Assembly (NCBI GenBank): GCA_963932145.1
Contig: OZ010611.1
Location: 57,173,292 to 57,237,291, forward strand
Length of the DNA stretch: 64,000 nt
Direction of reading: 5' to 3'
Source of the DNA: Acanthosepion lycidas
Taxonomy: Eukaryota; Mollusca; Cephalopoda; Sepiida; Sepiidae
The notes beneath the pieces are model-generated. The model searched no databases, was not told the DNA's origin, and saw only the letters and a list, made by a program, of their open reading frames with translations. Of this stretch, positions 51,847-63,300 are shown piece by piece. The translations under genes were made by a program, and so were the position numbers. The number at the start of each line of letters is the position of its first letter. The stretch's first letter is position 1.

Positions 51847-52844
51847 TAATATTATGTAGAGGCAAGGCCACCCTTTAAATCTGGATTGAAATTATTTTTC
51901 ATTCTAATTCATAGAAATGGAGTAGCGTGACATGGTGTCGTCTCATATAACTGTGAGTTAGTAGAAAAATTTGTGGGCACAAAATGGGTGATCAGTGTCT
52001 TATTCTCTTCTGTTTGTGCCTTGTCTTTACCTTTTTCTTCTATATTTAACATTATGTAGAGGCATGGCCACCCTTTAAATCTGGATTGAAATTATTTTTC
52101 ATTCTAATTCATAGAAATGGAGTAGCGTGCAATGGTGTCGTCACATACAACTGTGCGTTAGTAGAAAAATTTGTGGGCACAAAATGGGTGATCAGTGACT
52201 TATTCTGTTCTGTTTGAGCCTTGTCTTTACCTTTTTCTTCTATATTTCACATTATGTAGAGGCTAGGCCCCCCTCTAAATCTGGATCGAAATTATTTCTC
52301 ATTCTAATTCATAGAAATGGAGTAACGTGCAATGGTGTCGTCTCATACAACTGTGAGTTAGTAGAAAAATTTGTGGGCACAAAATGGGTGATCAGTGTCT
52401 TATTCTCTTCTGTTTGTGCCTTGTCTTTACATTTTTCTTCTATAATTAACATTATGTAGAGGCAAGGCCCCCCTCTAAATCTGGATTGAAATTATTTTTC
52501 ATTCTAATTCATAGAAATGGAGTAGCATGCAATGGTGTCATCTCATATAACTGAGTTAGTAGAAAAATTTGTGGACACAAAATGGGTGATCAGTGACTTA
52601 TTCTGTTCTATTTGAGCCTTGTCTTTACCTTTTTCTTCTATATTTAACATTATGTAGAGGAAAGGACCCCCTCTAAATCTGGATTGAAATTGTTTTTCAT
52701 TCAAATTTATAGAAATGGAGTAGCGTGCAATGGTGTCGTCTCATACAACTGTGAGTTAGTAGCCAAATTTGTGGGCACAAAATGTGTGATCACTGACTTA
52801 TTCTCTTCTGTTTGTGCCTTGTCTTTAGCTTTTTCTTCTATATT
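51847..52844 (+). repeat. 998-bp 5-mer higher-order repeat, copy 2
   Basis: This is a direct tandem copy of the preceding block with a few private changes, such as 'tatttcac' near 52245 and a unit near 52525-52540 in which both CpG sites are lost ('tagcatgc', 'gtcatctc'). It ends where 'aacatt' with 'gagggaaggg' replaces the expected 'taatatt'. A similar but less exact run of the last four units is present at about 47.1-47.9 kb. Confidence 0.87.
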
Positions 52845-53513
52845 TAACATTATGTAGAGGGAAGGGCCCCCCTCTAAATCTGGATTGAAATTGTTTTTCA
52901 TTCAAATTTATAGAAATGGAGTAGCGTGTAATGGTGTCGTCTCATACAACTGTGAGTTAGTAGAAAAATTTGTGGGCACAAAATGGGTGATCAGTGTCTT
53001 ATTCTCTTCTGTTTGTGCCTTGTCTTTACATTTTTCTTCTATAATTAACATTATGTAGAGGCAAGGCGCCCCTCTAAATCTGGATTGAAATTATTTTTCA
53101 TTCTAATTCATAGAAATGGAGTAGCGTGACATGGTGTCGTCTCATATAACTGTGAGTTAGTAGAAAAATTTGTGGGCACAAAATGGGTGATCAGTGTCTT
53201 ATTCTCTTCTGTTTGTGCCTTGTCTTTACCTTTTTCTTCTATATTTAACATTATGTAGAGGCAAGGCCCGCCTCTAAATCTGGATTGAAATTATTTTTCA
53301 TTCTAATTCATAGAAATGGAGTAGCGTGCAATGGTGTCGTCTCATACAACTGTGAGTTAGTAGAAAAATTTGTGGGCACAAAATGTTTGATCAGTGTCTT
53401 ATTCTCTTCTGTTTGTGCCTTGTCTTTACCTTTTTCTTCTATATTTAACATTATGTAGAGGCAAGGCCCCCCTCTAAATCTGGATTGAAATTATTTTTCA
53501 TTCTAATTCATAG
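52845..53513 (+). repeat. Linking monomers
   Basis: These are about three and a half units between two higher-order blocks. They carry 'gagggaagggcc', 'ctataattaac' with 'gcgcccc', and 'gacatgg' with 'catataac', resembling units near 49.26-50.2 kb. Nothing other than satellite sequence is seen. Confidence 0.8.
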
Positions 53514-54311
53514 AAAGAGCGTAGCGTGCAATGGTGTCGTCTCATACAACTGTGAGTTAGTAGAAAAATTTGTGGGCACAAAATGGGTGATCAGTGTCTT
53601 ATTCTCTTCTGTTTGTGCCTTGTCTTTACCTTTTTCTTCTATATTTAATATTATGTAGAGGCAAGGCCACCCTTTAAATCTGGATTGAAATTATTTTTCA
53701 TTCTAATTCATAGAAATGGAGTAGCGTGACATGGTGTCGTCTCATATAACTGTGAGTTAGTAGAAAAATTTGTGGGCACAAAATGGGTGATCAGTGTCTT
53801 ATTCTCTTCTGTTTGTGCCTTGTCTTTACCTTTTTCTTCTATATTTAACATTATGTAGAGGCATGGCCACCCTTTAAATCTGGATTGAAATTATTTTTCA
53901 TTCTAATTCATAGAAATGGAGTAGCGTGCAATGGTGTCGTCACATACAACTGTGCGTTAGTAGAAAAATTTGTGGGCACAAAATGGGTGATCAGTGTCTT
54001 ATTCTCTTCTGTTTGTGTCTTGTCTTTACATTTTTCTCCTATAATTAACATTATGTAGAGGCAAGGCTCCCCTCTAAATCTGGATTGAAATTATTTTTCA
54101 TTCTAATTCATAGAAATGGAGTAGCGTGCAATGGTGTCGTCTCATATAACTGAGTTAGTAGAAAAATTTGTGGACAGAAAATGGGTGATCAGTGACTTAT
54201 TCTGTTCTATTTGTGCCTTGTCTTTACCTTTTTCTTCTATATTTAACATTATGTAGAGGCAAGGCCCCCCTCTAAATCTAGATTGAAATTATTTTTCATT
54301 CTAATTCATAG
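53514..54311 (+). repeat. 798-bp 4-mer higher-order repeat, copy 1
   Basis: The block starts at 'aaagagcgtag' (53514) and contains in order: 'taatatt' with 'ccaccctttaaa' and 'gacatgg'; 'gcatggcc', 'gtcacatac' and 'gtgcgttag'; 'gtgtcttg', 'tctcctataatt' and 'ataactgag'; 'ggacagaaa', 'ttctatttgtgcc' and 'aaatctagattg'. The same series starts again at 54312. I saw no difference between the two copies by eye. The first two units match those of the 998-bp block, so this is a rearranged version of that family. Confidence 0.88.
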
Positions 54312-55109
54312 AAAGAGCGTAGCGTGCAATGGTGTCGTCTCATACAACTGTGAGTTAGTAGAAAAATTTGTGGGCACAAAATGGGTGATCAGTGTCTTAT
54401 TCTCTTCTGTTTGTGCCTTGTCTTTACCTTTTTCTTCTATATTTAATATTATGTAGAGGCAAGGCCACCCTTTAAATCTGGATTGAAATTATTTTTCATT
54501 CTAATTCATAGAAATGGAGTAGCGTGACATGGTGTCGTCTCATATAACTGTGAGTTAGTAGAAAAATTTGTGGGCACAAAATGGGTGATCAGTGTCTTAT
54601 TCTCTTCTGTTTGTGCCTTGTCTTTACCTTTTTCTTCTATATTTAACATTATGTAGAGGCATGGCCACCCTTTAAATCTGGATTGAAATTATTTTTCATT
54701 CTAATTCATAGAAATGGAGTAGCGTGCAATGGTGTCGTCACATACAACTGTGCGTTAGTAGAAAAATTTGTGGGCACAAAATGGGTGATCAGTGTCTTAT
54801 TCTCTTCTGTTTGTGTCTTGTCTTTACATTTTTCTCCTATAATTAACATTATGTAGAGGCAAGGCTCCCCTCTAAATCTGGATTGAAATTATTTTTCATT
54901 CTAATTCATAGAAATGGAGTAGCGTGCAATGGTGTCGTCTCATATAACTGAGTTAGTAGAAAAATTTGTGGACAGAAAATGGGTGATCAGTGACTTATTC
55001 TGTTCTATTTGTGCCTTGTCTTTACCTTTTTCTTCTATATTTAACATTATGTAGAGGCAAGGCCCCCCTCTAAATCTAGATTGAAATTATTTTTCATTCT
55101 AATTCATAG
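54312..55109 (+). repeat. 798-bp 4-mer higher-order repeat, copy 2
   Basis: This is a tandem copy of 53514-54311. 'tctaga' is at 54277 and 55075, and 'taata' is at 53646, 54444 and 55242, all 798 bp apart. A third copy begins at 55110 but changes after the 'taatatt' and 'ccaccctttaaa' unit into the 5.2-kb super-repeat. Confidence 0.88.
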
Positions 55110-57210
55110 AAAGAGCGTAGCGTGCAATGGTGTCGTCTCATACAACTGTGAGTTAGTAGAAAAATTTGTGGGCACAAAATGGGTGATCAGTGTCTTATTC
55201 TCTTCTGTTTGTGCCTTGTCTTTACCTTTTTCTTCTATATTTAATATTATGTAGAGGCAAGGCCACCCTTTAAATCTGGATTGAAATTATTTTTCATTCT
55301 AATTCATAGAAATGGAGTAGCGTGCAATGGTGTCGTCTCATACAACTGTGAGTTAGTAGAAAAATTTGTGGGCACAAAATGGGTGATCAGTGATTATTCT
55401 GTTCTGTTTGAGACTTGTCTTTACCTTTTTCTTCTATATTTAACATAATGTAGAGGCTAGGCCCCCCTCTAAATCTGGATTGAAATTATTTTTCATTCTA
55501 ATTCATAGAAATGGAGTAGCGGGCAATGGTGTCGTCTCATACAACTGTGAGTTAGTAGAAAAATTTGTGGGCACAAAATGGGTGATCAGTGTCTTATTCT
55601 CTTCTGTTTGTGCCTTGTCTTTACATTTTTCTTCTATAATTAACATTATGTAGAGGCAAGGCGCCCCTCTAAATCTGGATTGAAATTATTTTTCATTCTA
55701 ATTCATAGAAATGGAGTAGCGTGCCATGGTGTCGTCTTATATAACTGTGAGTTAGTAGAAAAATTTGTGGGCACAAAATGGGTGATCAGTGTCTTATTCT
55801 CTTCTGTTTGTGCCTTGTCTTTACCTTTTTCTTCTATATTTAACATTATGTAGAGGCAAGGCCCCCCTCTAAATCTGGATTGAAATTATTTTTCATTCTA
55901 ATTCATAGAAATGGAGTAGTGTGCAATGGTGTCGTCTCATACAACTGTGAGTTAGTAGAAAAATTTGTGGGCACAAAATGGGTGATCAGTGTCTTATTCT
56001 CTTCTGTTTGTGCCTTGTCTTTACTTTTTCCTTCTATATTTAACATTATGTAGAGGCAAGGCCCCCCTCTAAATCTGGATTGAAATTATTTTTCATTCTA
56101 ATTCATAGAAATGGAGTAGCGTGCAATGGTGTCGTCTCATACAACTGTGAGTTAGTAGAAAAATTTGTGGGCACAAAATGGGTGATCAGTGTCTTATTCT
56201 CTTCTGTTTGTGCCTTGTCTTTACTTTTTCCTTCTATATTTAACATTATGTAGAGGCAAGGCCCCCCTCTAAATCTGGATTGTAATTATTTTTCATTCTA
56301 ATTCATAGAAATGGAGTAGCGTGCAATGGTGTCGTCTCATACAACTGTGAGTTAGTAGAAAAATTTGTGGACACAAAATGGGTGATCAGTGATTATTCTG
56401 TTCTGTTTGAGCCTTGTCTTTACCTTTTTCTTCTATATTTAACATTATGTAGAGGCTAGGCCCCCCTCTAAATCTGGATTGAAATTATTTCTCATTCTAA
56501 TTCATAGAAATGGAGTAACGTGCAATGTTGTCGTCTCATACAACTGTGAGTTAGTAGAAAAATTTGTGGGCACAAAATGGGTGATCAGTGTCTTATTCTC
56601 TTCTGTTTGTGCCTTGTCTTTACATTTTTCTTCTATAATTAACATTATGTAGAGGCAAGGCCCCCCTCTAAATCTGGATTGAAATTATTTTTCATTCTAA
56701 TTCATAGAAATGGAGTAGCGTGCAATGGTGTCGTCTCATATAACTGTGAGTTAGTAGAAAAATTTGTGGGCTCAAAATGGGTGATCAGTGACTTATTCTG
56801 TTCTATTTGAGCCTTGTCTATACCTTTTTCTTCTATATTTAACATTATGTAGAGGCAAGGCCCCCCTCTAAATCTGGATTGAAATTATTTTTCATTCTAA
56901 TTCATAGAAATGGAGTAGCGTGCAATGGTGTCGTCTCATACAACTGTGAGTTAGTAGAAAAATTTGTGAGCACAAAATGGGTGATCAGTGACTTATTCTG
57001 TTCTGTTTGAGCCTTGTCTTTACCTTTTTCTTCTATATTTAACATTATGTAGAGGCAAGGACCCCCTCTAAATCTGGATTGAAATTATTTTTCATTCAAA
57101 TTCATAGAAATGGAGTAGCGTGCAATGGTGTCGTCTCATACAACTGTGAGTTATTAGAAAAATTTGTGGGCACAAAATGGGTGATCAGTGTCTTATTCTC
57201 TTCTGTTTGT

Positions 57211-57261
57211 GCCTTGTCTTTACCTTTTTCTTCTATATTTAACATTATGTAGAGGCAAGGC
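57211..57261 (+). other. 13-bp imperfect dyad spanning the monomer junction
   Basis: The arms are 'gccttgtctttac' (57211-57223) and 'gtagaggcaaggc' (57249-57261). The second arm matches the reverse complement of the first at 11 of 13 positions. Both mismatches are transitions that would still form G-T pairs in a hairpin. The 25-nt loop is AT-rich and contains 'tatatttaa' at 57234-57242. In units with 'gcaaggcac' the arms extend by two more pairs with 'gtgccttg'. Units with 'tttagc' or 'ggctagg' lose one pair. The pattern recurs in nearly every monomer. A protein-binding dyad, a cruciform or an RNA hairpin are all possible, and none is shown. Confidence 0.6.
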
Positions 57262-57362
57262 CCCCCTCTAAATCTGGATTGAAATTATTTTTCATTCTAA
57301 TTCATAGAAATGGAGTAGCGTGCAATGGTGTCGTCTCATAGAACTGTGAGTTAGTAGAAAAA

Positions 57363-57376
57363 TTTGTGGGCACAAA
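57363..57376 (+). other. Perfect 6-bp inverted repeat, 2-bp spacer
   Basis: 'tttgtg' (57363-57368) and 'cacaaa' (57371-57376) are exact reverse complements separated by gg. The motif is present in most monomers across the window, directly after the A-tract. Variants with 'gtgtgcaca' near 1-5.8 kb keep the arms. Confidence 0.7.
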
Positions 57377-57381
57377 ATGGG

Positions 57382-57387
57382 TGATCA
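57382..57387 (+). other. TGATCA palindrome, once per monomer
   Basis: The 6-bp palindrome is present in the great majority of units from one end of the window to the other, although bases just outside it change freely (gggTGATCAgtg, tttTGATCAgag, TGATCAtag). Losses are few and mostly shared by descent, such as 'gtgatccg' in unit D of the 8-mer and 'gttatcgg' near 24.2 and 32 kb. It predicts a 200-bp ladder with enzymes cutting TGATCA or GATC. Confidence 0.8.
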
Positions 57388-60310
57388 GTGTCTTATTCTC
57401 TTCTGTTTGTGCCTTGTCTTTACCTTTTTCTTCTATATTTAACATTATGTAGAGGCAAGGACCCCCTCTAAATCTGGATTGAAATTATTTTTCATACTAA
57501 TTTATAGAAATGGCGTAGCGTGCAATGGTGTCGTCTCATACAACTGTGAGTTAGTAGAAAAATTTGTGGGCACAAAATGGGTGATCAGTGTCTTATTCTC
57601 TTCTGTTTGTGCCTTGTCTTTACATTTTTCTTCTATAATTAACATTATGTAGAGGCAAGGCCCCCCTCTAAATCTGGATTGAAATTATTTTTCATTCTAA
57701 TTCATAGAAATGGAGTAGCGTGCAATGGTGTCGTCTCATATAACTGTGAGTTAGTAGAAAAATTTGTGGGCTCAAAATGGGTGATCAGTGACTTATTCTG
57801 TTCTGTTTGTGCCTTGTCTTTACCTTTTTCTTCTATATTTAACATTATGTAGAGGCAAGTCCCCCCCTCTAAATCTGGATTGAAATTATTTTTCATTCTA
57901 ATTCATAGAAATGGAGTAGCGTGCAATGGTGTCGTCTCATACAACTGTGAGTTAGTAGAAAAATTTGTGAGCACAAAATGGGTGATCAGTGACTTATTCT
58001 GTTCTGTTTGAGCCTTGTCTTTACCTTTTTCTTCTATATTTAACATTATGTAGAGGCAAGGCCCCCATCTAATTCTGCACTGAAATTATTTTTCATTCTA
58101 ATTCATAGAAATGGAGTAGCGTGCAATGGTGTCGTCTCATAGAACTGTGAGTTAGTAGAAAAATTTGTGGGCACAAAATGGGTGATCAGTGTCTTATTCT
58201 CTTCTGTTTGTGCCTTGTCTTTACCTTTTTCTTAAATATTTAACATTATCTAGAGGCAAGGCCCCCCTCTAAATCTGAATTGAAATTATTTCTCCTTCTA
58301 ATTCATAGAAATGGCGTAGTGTGCAATGGTGTCGTCTCATACAACTGTGAGTTAGTAGAAAAATTTGTGGGCACAAAATGTTTGATCGGAGTCTTATTCT
58401 CTTCTGTTTGTGCCTTGTCTTTACCTTTTTCTTCTATATTTAACATTATGTAGAGGCAAGGACCCCCTCTAAATCTGGATTGAAATTATTTTTCATTCTA
58501 ATTCATAGAAAGAGCATAGCGTGCAATGGTGTCGTCTCATACAACTGTGAGTTAGTAGAAAAATTTGTGGGCACAAAATGGGTGATCAGTGTCTTATTCT
58601 CTTCTGTTTGTGCCTTGTCTTTACTTTTTCCTTCTATATTTAACATTATGTAGAGGCAAGGCGCCCCTCTAAATCTGGATTGAAATTATTTTTCATTCTA
58701 ATTCATAGAAATGGAGTAGCGTGCAATGGTGTCGTCTCATACAACTGTGAGTTAGTAGAAAAATTTGTGGGCACAAAATGGGTGATCAGTGTCTTATTCT
58801 CTTCTGTTTGTGCCTTGTCTTTACTTTTTTCTTCTATATTTAACATTATGTAGAGGCAAGGCCACCCTTTAAATCTGGATTGAAATTATTTTTCATTCTA
58901 ATTCATAGAAATGGAGTAGCGTGCAATGGTGTCGTCTCATACAACTGTGAGTTAGTAGAAAAATTTGTGGGCACAAAATGGGTGATCAGTGATTATTCTG
59001 TTCTGTTTGAGCCATGTCTTTACCTTTTTCTTCTATATTTAACATTATGTAGAGGCTAGGCCCCCCTCTAAATCTGGATTGAAATTATTTCTCATTCTAA
59101 TTCATAGAAATGCAGTAACGTGCAATGGTTTCGTCTCATACAACTGTGAGTTAGTATAAAAATTTGTGGGCACAAATTGGGTGATCAGTGTCTTATTCTC
59201 TTCTGTTTGTGCCTTGTCTTTACCTTTTTCTTCTATATTTAACATTATGTAGAGGCAAGGCCCCCCTCTAAATCTGGATTGAAATTATTTTTCATTCTAA
59301 TTCATAGAAATGGAGTAGCGGGCAATGGTGTCGTCTCATACAACTGTGAGTTAGTAGAATAATTTGTGGGCACAAAATGGGTGATCAGTGTCTTATTCTC
59401 TTCTGTTTGTGCCTTGTCTTTACATTTTTCTTCTATGTTTAACATTATGTAGAGGCAAGGCCCACCTCTAAATCTGGATTGAAATTATTTTTCATTTTAA
59501 TTCATAGAAATGGAGTAGCGTGCAATGGTGTCGTCTCATACAACTGTGAGTTAGTAGAAAAATTTGTGAGCACAAAATGGGTGATCAGTGACTTATTCTG
59601 TTCTGTTTGAGCCTTGTCTTTACCTTTTTCTTCTATATTTAACAGTATGTAGAGGCAAGGGCCCCCTCTAAATCTGGATTGAAATTATTTTTCATTCTAA
59701 TTTATAGAAATGGAGTAGCGTGCACTGGTGTCGTCTCATAGAACTGTGAGTTGTAGAAAAATTTGTGGGCACAAAATGGGTGATCAGTGTCTTGTTCTCT
59801 TCTGTTTGTGCCTTGTCTTTAACTTTTTCTTCTATATTTAACATTATGTAGAGGCAAGGCCCCCCCCTAAATCTGGATTGAAATTATTTTTCATTCTAAT
59901 TCATAGAAATGGAGTAGTGTGCAATGGTGTCGTCTCATACAACTGTGAATAAGTAGAAAAATTTGTGGGCACAAAATGTTTGATCAGAGACTTATTCTCT
60001 TCTGTTTGTGCCTTGTCTTTACGTTTTTCTTCTATATTTAACATTATGTAGAGGCAAGGCCGCCCTTTAAATCTGGATTGAAATTATTTTTCATTCTAAT
60101 TCATAGAAATGGAGTAGCGTGCAATGGTGTCGTCTCATAGAACTGTGAGTTAGTAGAAAAATTTGTGGGCACAAAATGGGTGATCAGTGTCTTGTTCTCT
60201 TCTGTTTGTGCCTTGTCTTTACATTATCTTCTATATTTAACATTATGTAGAGGCAAGGCCCCCCTCTATATCTGAATTGAAATTATTTCTCATTCTAATT
60301 CATAGAAATG

Positions 60311-63300
60311 GCGTAGCGTGCAATGGTGTCGTCTCATACAACTGTGAGTTAGTAGAAAAATTTGTGGGCACAAAATGGGTGATCAGTGTCTTATTCTCTT
60401 CTGTTTGTGCCTTGTCTTTACCTTTTTCTTCTATATTTAATATTATGTAGAGGCAAGGCCACCCTTTAAATCTGGATTGAAATTATTTTTCATTCTAATT
60501 CATAGAAATGGAGTAGCGTGCAATGGTGTCGTCTCATACAACTGTGAGTTAGTAGAAAAATTTGTGGGCACAAAATGGGTGATCAGTGATTATTCTGTTC
60601 TGTTTGAGACTTGTCTTTACCTTTTTCTTCTATATTTAACATTATGTAGAGCCTAGGCCCCCCTCTAAATCTGGATTGAAATTATTTTTCATTCTAATTC
60701 ATAGAAATGGAGTAGCGGGCAATGGTGTCGTCTCATACAACTGTGAGTTAGTAGAAAAATTTGTGGGCACAAAATGGGTGATCAGTGTCTTATTCTCTTC
60801 TGTTTGTGCCTTGTCTTTACATTTTTCTTCTATAATTAACATTATGTAGAGGCAAGGCGCCCCTCTAAATCTGGATTGAAATTATTTTTCATTCTAATTC
60901 ATAGAAATGGAGTAGCGTGCCATGGTGTCGTCTTATATAACTGTGAGTTAGTAGAAAAATTTGTGGGCACAAAATGGGTGATCAGTGTCTTATTCTCTTC
61001 TGTTTGTGCCTTGTCTTTACCTTTTTCTTCTATATTTAACATTATGTAGAGGCAAGGCCCCCCTCTAAATCTGGATTGAAATTATTTTTCATTCTAATTC
61101 ATAGAAATGGAGTAGCGTGCAATGGTGTCGTCTCATACAACTGTGAGTTAGTAGAAAAATTTGTGGGCACAAAATGGGTGATCAGTGTCTTATTCTCTTC
61201 TGTTTGTGCCTTGTCTTTACTTTTTCCTTCTATATTTAACATTATGTAGAGGCAAGGCCCCCCTCTAAATCTGGATTGAAATTATTTTTCATTCTAATTC
61301 ATAGAAATGGAGTAGCGTGCAATGGTGTCGTCTCATACAACTGTGAGTTAGTAGAAAAATTTGTGGGCACAAAATGGGTGATCAGTGTCTTATTCTCTTC
61401 TGTTTGTGCCTTGTCTTTACTTTTTCCTTCTATATTTAACATTATGTAGAGGCAAGGCCCCCCTCTAAATCTGGATTGTAATTATTTTTCATTCTAATTC
61501 ATAGAAATGGAGTAGCGTGCAATGGTGTCGTCTCATACAACTGTGAGTTAGTAGAAAAATTTGTGGGCACAAAATGGGTGATCAGTGATTATTCTGTTCT
61601 GTTTGAGCCTTGTCTTTACCTTTTTCTTCTATATTTAACATTATGTAGAGGCTAGGCCCCCCTCTAAATCTGGATTGAAATTATTTCTCATTCTAATTCA
61701 TAGAAATGGAGTAACGTGCAATGTTGTCGTCTCATACAACTGTGAGTTAGTAGAAAAATTTGTGGGCACAAAATGGGTGATCAGTGTCTTATTCTCTTCT
61801 GTTTGTGCCTTGTCTTTACATTTTTCTTCTATAATTAACATTATGTAGAGGCAAGGCCCCCCTCTAAATCTGGATTGAAATTATTTTTCATTCTAATTCA
61901 TAGAAATGGAGTAGCGTGCAATGGTGTCGTCTCATATAACTGTGAGTTAGTAGAAAAATTTGTGGGCTCAAAATGGGTGATCAGTGACTTATTCTGTTCT
62001 ATTTGAGCCTTGTCTTTAGCTTTTTCTTCTATATTTAACATTATGTAGAGGCAAGGCCCCCCTCTAAATCTGGATTGAAATTATTTTTCATTCTAATTCA
62101 TAGAAATGGAGTAGCGTGCAATGGTGTCGTCTCATACAACTGTGAGTTAGTAGAAAAATTTGTGAGCACAAAATGGGTGATCAGTGACTTATTCTGTTCT
62201 GTTTGAGCCTTGTCTTTACCTTTTTCTTCTATATTTAACATTATGTAGAGGCAAGGACCCCCTCTAAATCTGGATTGAAATTATTTTTCATTCAAATTCA
62301 TAGAAATGGAGTAGCGTGCAATGGTGTCGTCTCATACAACTGTGAGTTATTAGAAAAATTTGTGGACACAAAATGGGTGATCAGTGTCTTATTCTCTTCT
62401 GTTTGTGCCTTGTCTTTACCTTTTTCTTCTATATTTAACATTATGTAGAGGCAAGGCCCCCCTCTAAATCTGGATTGAAATTATTTTTCATTCTAATTCA
62501 TAGAAATGGAGTAGCGTGCAATGGTGTCGTCTCATAGAACTGTGAGTTAGTAGAAAAATTTGTGGGCACAAAATGGGTGATCAGTGTCTTATTCTCTTCT
62601 GTTTGTGCCTTGTCTTTACCTTTTTCTTCTATATTTAACATTATGTAGAGGCAAGGACCCCCTCTAAATCAGGATTGAAATTATTTTTCATTCTAATTCA
62701 TAGAAATGGCATAGCGTGCAATGGTGTCGTCTCATACAACTGTGAGTTAGTAGAAAAATTTGTGGGCACAAAATGTTTGATCGGAGTCTTATTCTCTTCT
62801 GTTTGTGCCTTGTCTTTACCTTTTTCTTCTATATTTAACATTATGTAGAGGCAAGGACCCCTCTAAATCTGGATTGAAATTATTTTTCATTCTAATTCAT
62901 AGAAAGAGCATAGCGTGCAATGGTGTCGTCTCATACAACTGTGAGTTAGTAGAAAAATTTGTGGGCACAAAATGGGTGATCAGTGTCTTATTCTCTTCTG
63001 TTTGTGCCTTGTCTTTACTTTTTCCTTCTATATTTAACATTATGTAGAGGCAAGGCGCCCCTCTAAATCTGGATTGAAATTATTTTTCATTCTAATTCAT
63101 AGAAATGGAGTAGCGTGCAATGGTGTCGTCTCATACAACTGTGAGTTAGTAGAAAAATTTGTGGGCACAAAATGGGTGATCAGTGTCTTATTCTCTTCTG
63201 TTTGTGCCTTGTCTTTACTTTTTTCTTCTATATTTAACATTATGTAGAGGCAAGGCCACCCTTTAAATCTGGATTGAAATTATTTTTCATTCTAATTCAT

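Larger units (their letters stand above)
57249..57448 (+). repeat. Reference monomer, one base from consensus
   Basis: This 200-bp unit is given as the type example. It differs from the majority sequence only at 57341 (g where most units have c, in 'catagaact'). Counting from its first base: C-run at 13-18, 'gaaattatttttc' at 33-45, the two CpGs at 71-72 and 84-85, central dyad at 91-108, A-tract at 110-114, 'tttgtg/cacaaa' dyad at 115-128, TGATCA at 134-139, pyrimidine-rich stretch at 141-186, and 'tatatttaa' at 186-194. Confidence 0.9.
55115..60310 (+). repeat. 5196-bp (26-monomer) super-repeat, copy 1
   Basis: Landmarks recur 5196 bp downstream in the same order: 'ccaccctttaaa' (55262 region/60458 region), 'gtgattattctg' with 'gagacttg', 'gtgccatgg' with 'cgtcttatataac', two 'actttttcc' units, 'gattgtaatt' (56282/61478), 'gcaatgttgtc', 'gggctcaaaa', 'tgtgagcac', 'gttattag' (57151/62347) and 'catagaactg' (57341/62537). 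Over the first 2.3 kb I noted about eight single-base differences, roughly 99.6% identity. Within it are shorter internal similarities, such as paired 'tgtgagcac' units, so it was built from smaller blocks first. Confidence 0.9.

Noticed and set aside
57234..57242. TATA box ('tatatttaa') as a promoter
   Set aside because: It is an AT-rich word in an AT-rich unit with no associated gene or other promoter element. It is kept only as part of the dyad loop description.
57224..57256. Splice acceptor (pyrimidine tract, 'atgtag/agg')
   Set aside because: The pyrimidine tract is too far from the AG, with an AT-rich segment between, and no exon-like sequence follows. The pattern is a by-product of the repeat.
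57249..57448. tRNA- or 5S-derived origin of the monomer
   Set aside because: I looked for A-box and B-box motifs in the consensus on both strands and found no convincing match, and no cloverleaf. An origin from a short interspersed element cannot be shown.
62805..63047. Many + strand frames of 60-90 codons with similar peptides (also 16484-16687, 23827-24090, 34636-34878, 52214-52459)
   Set aside because: They are the same frame of the same monomer seen again and again. Each is bounded by the repeat's own stops, and most start at non-ATG codons. The similarity comes from the DNA repeat, not from a protein family.
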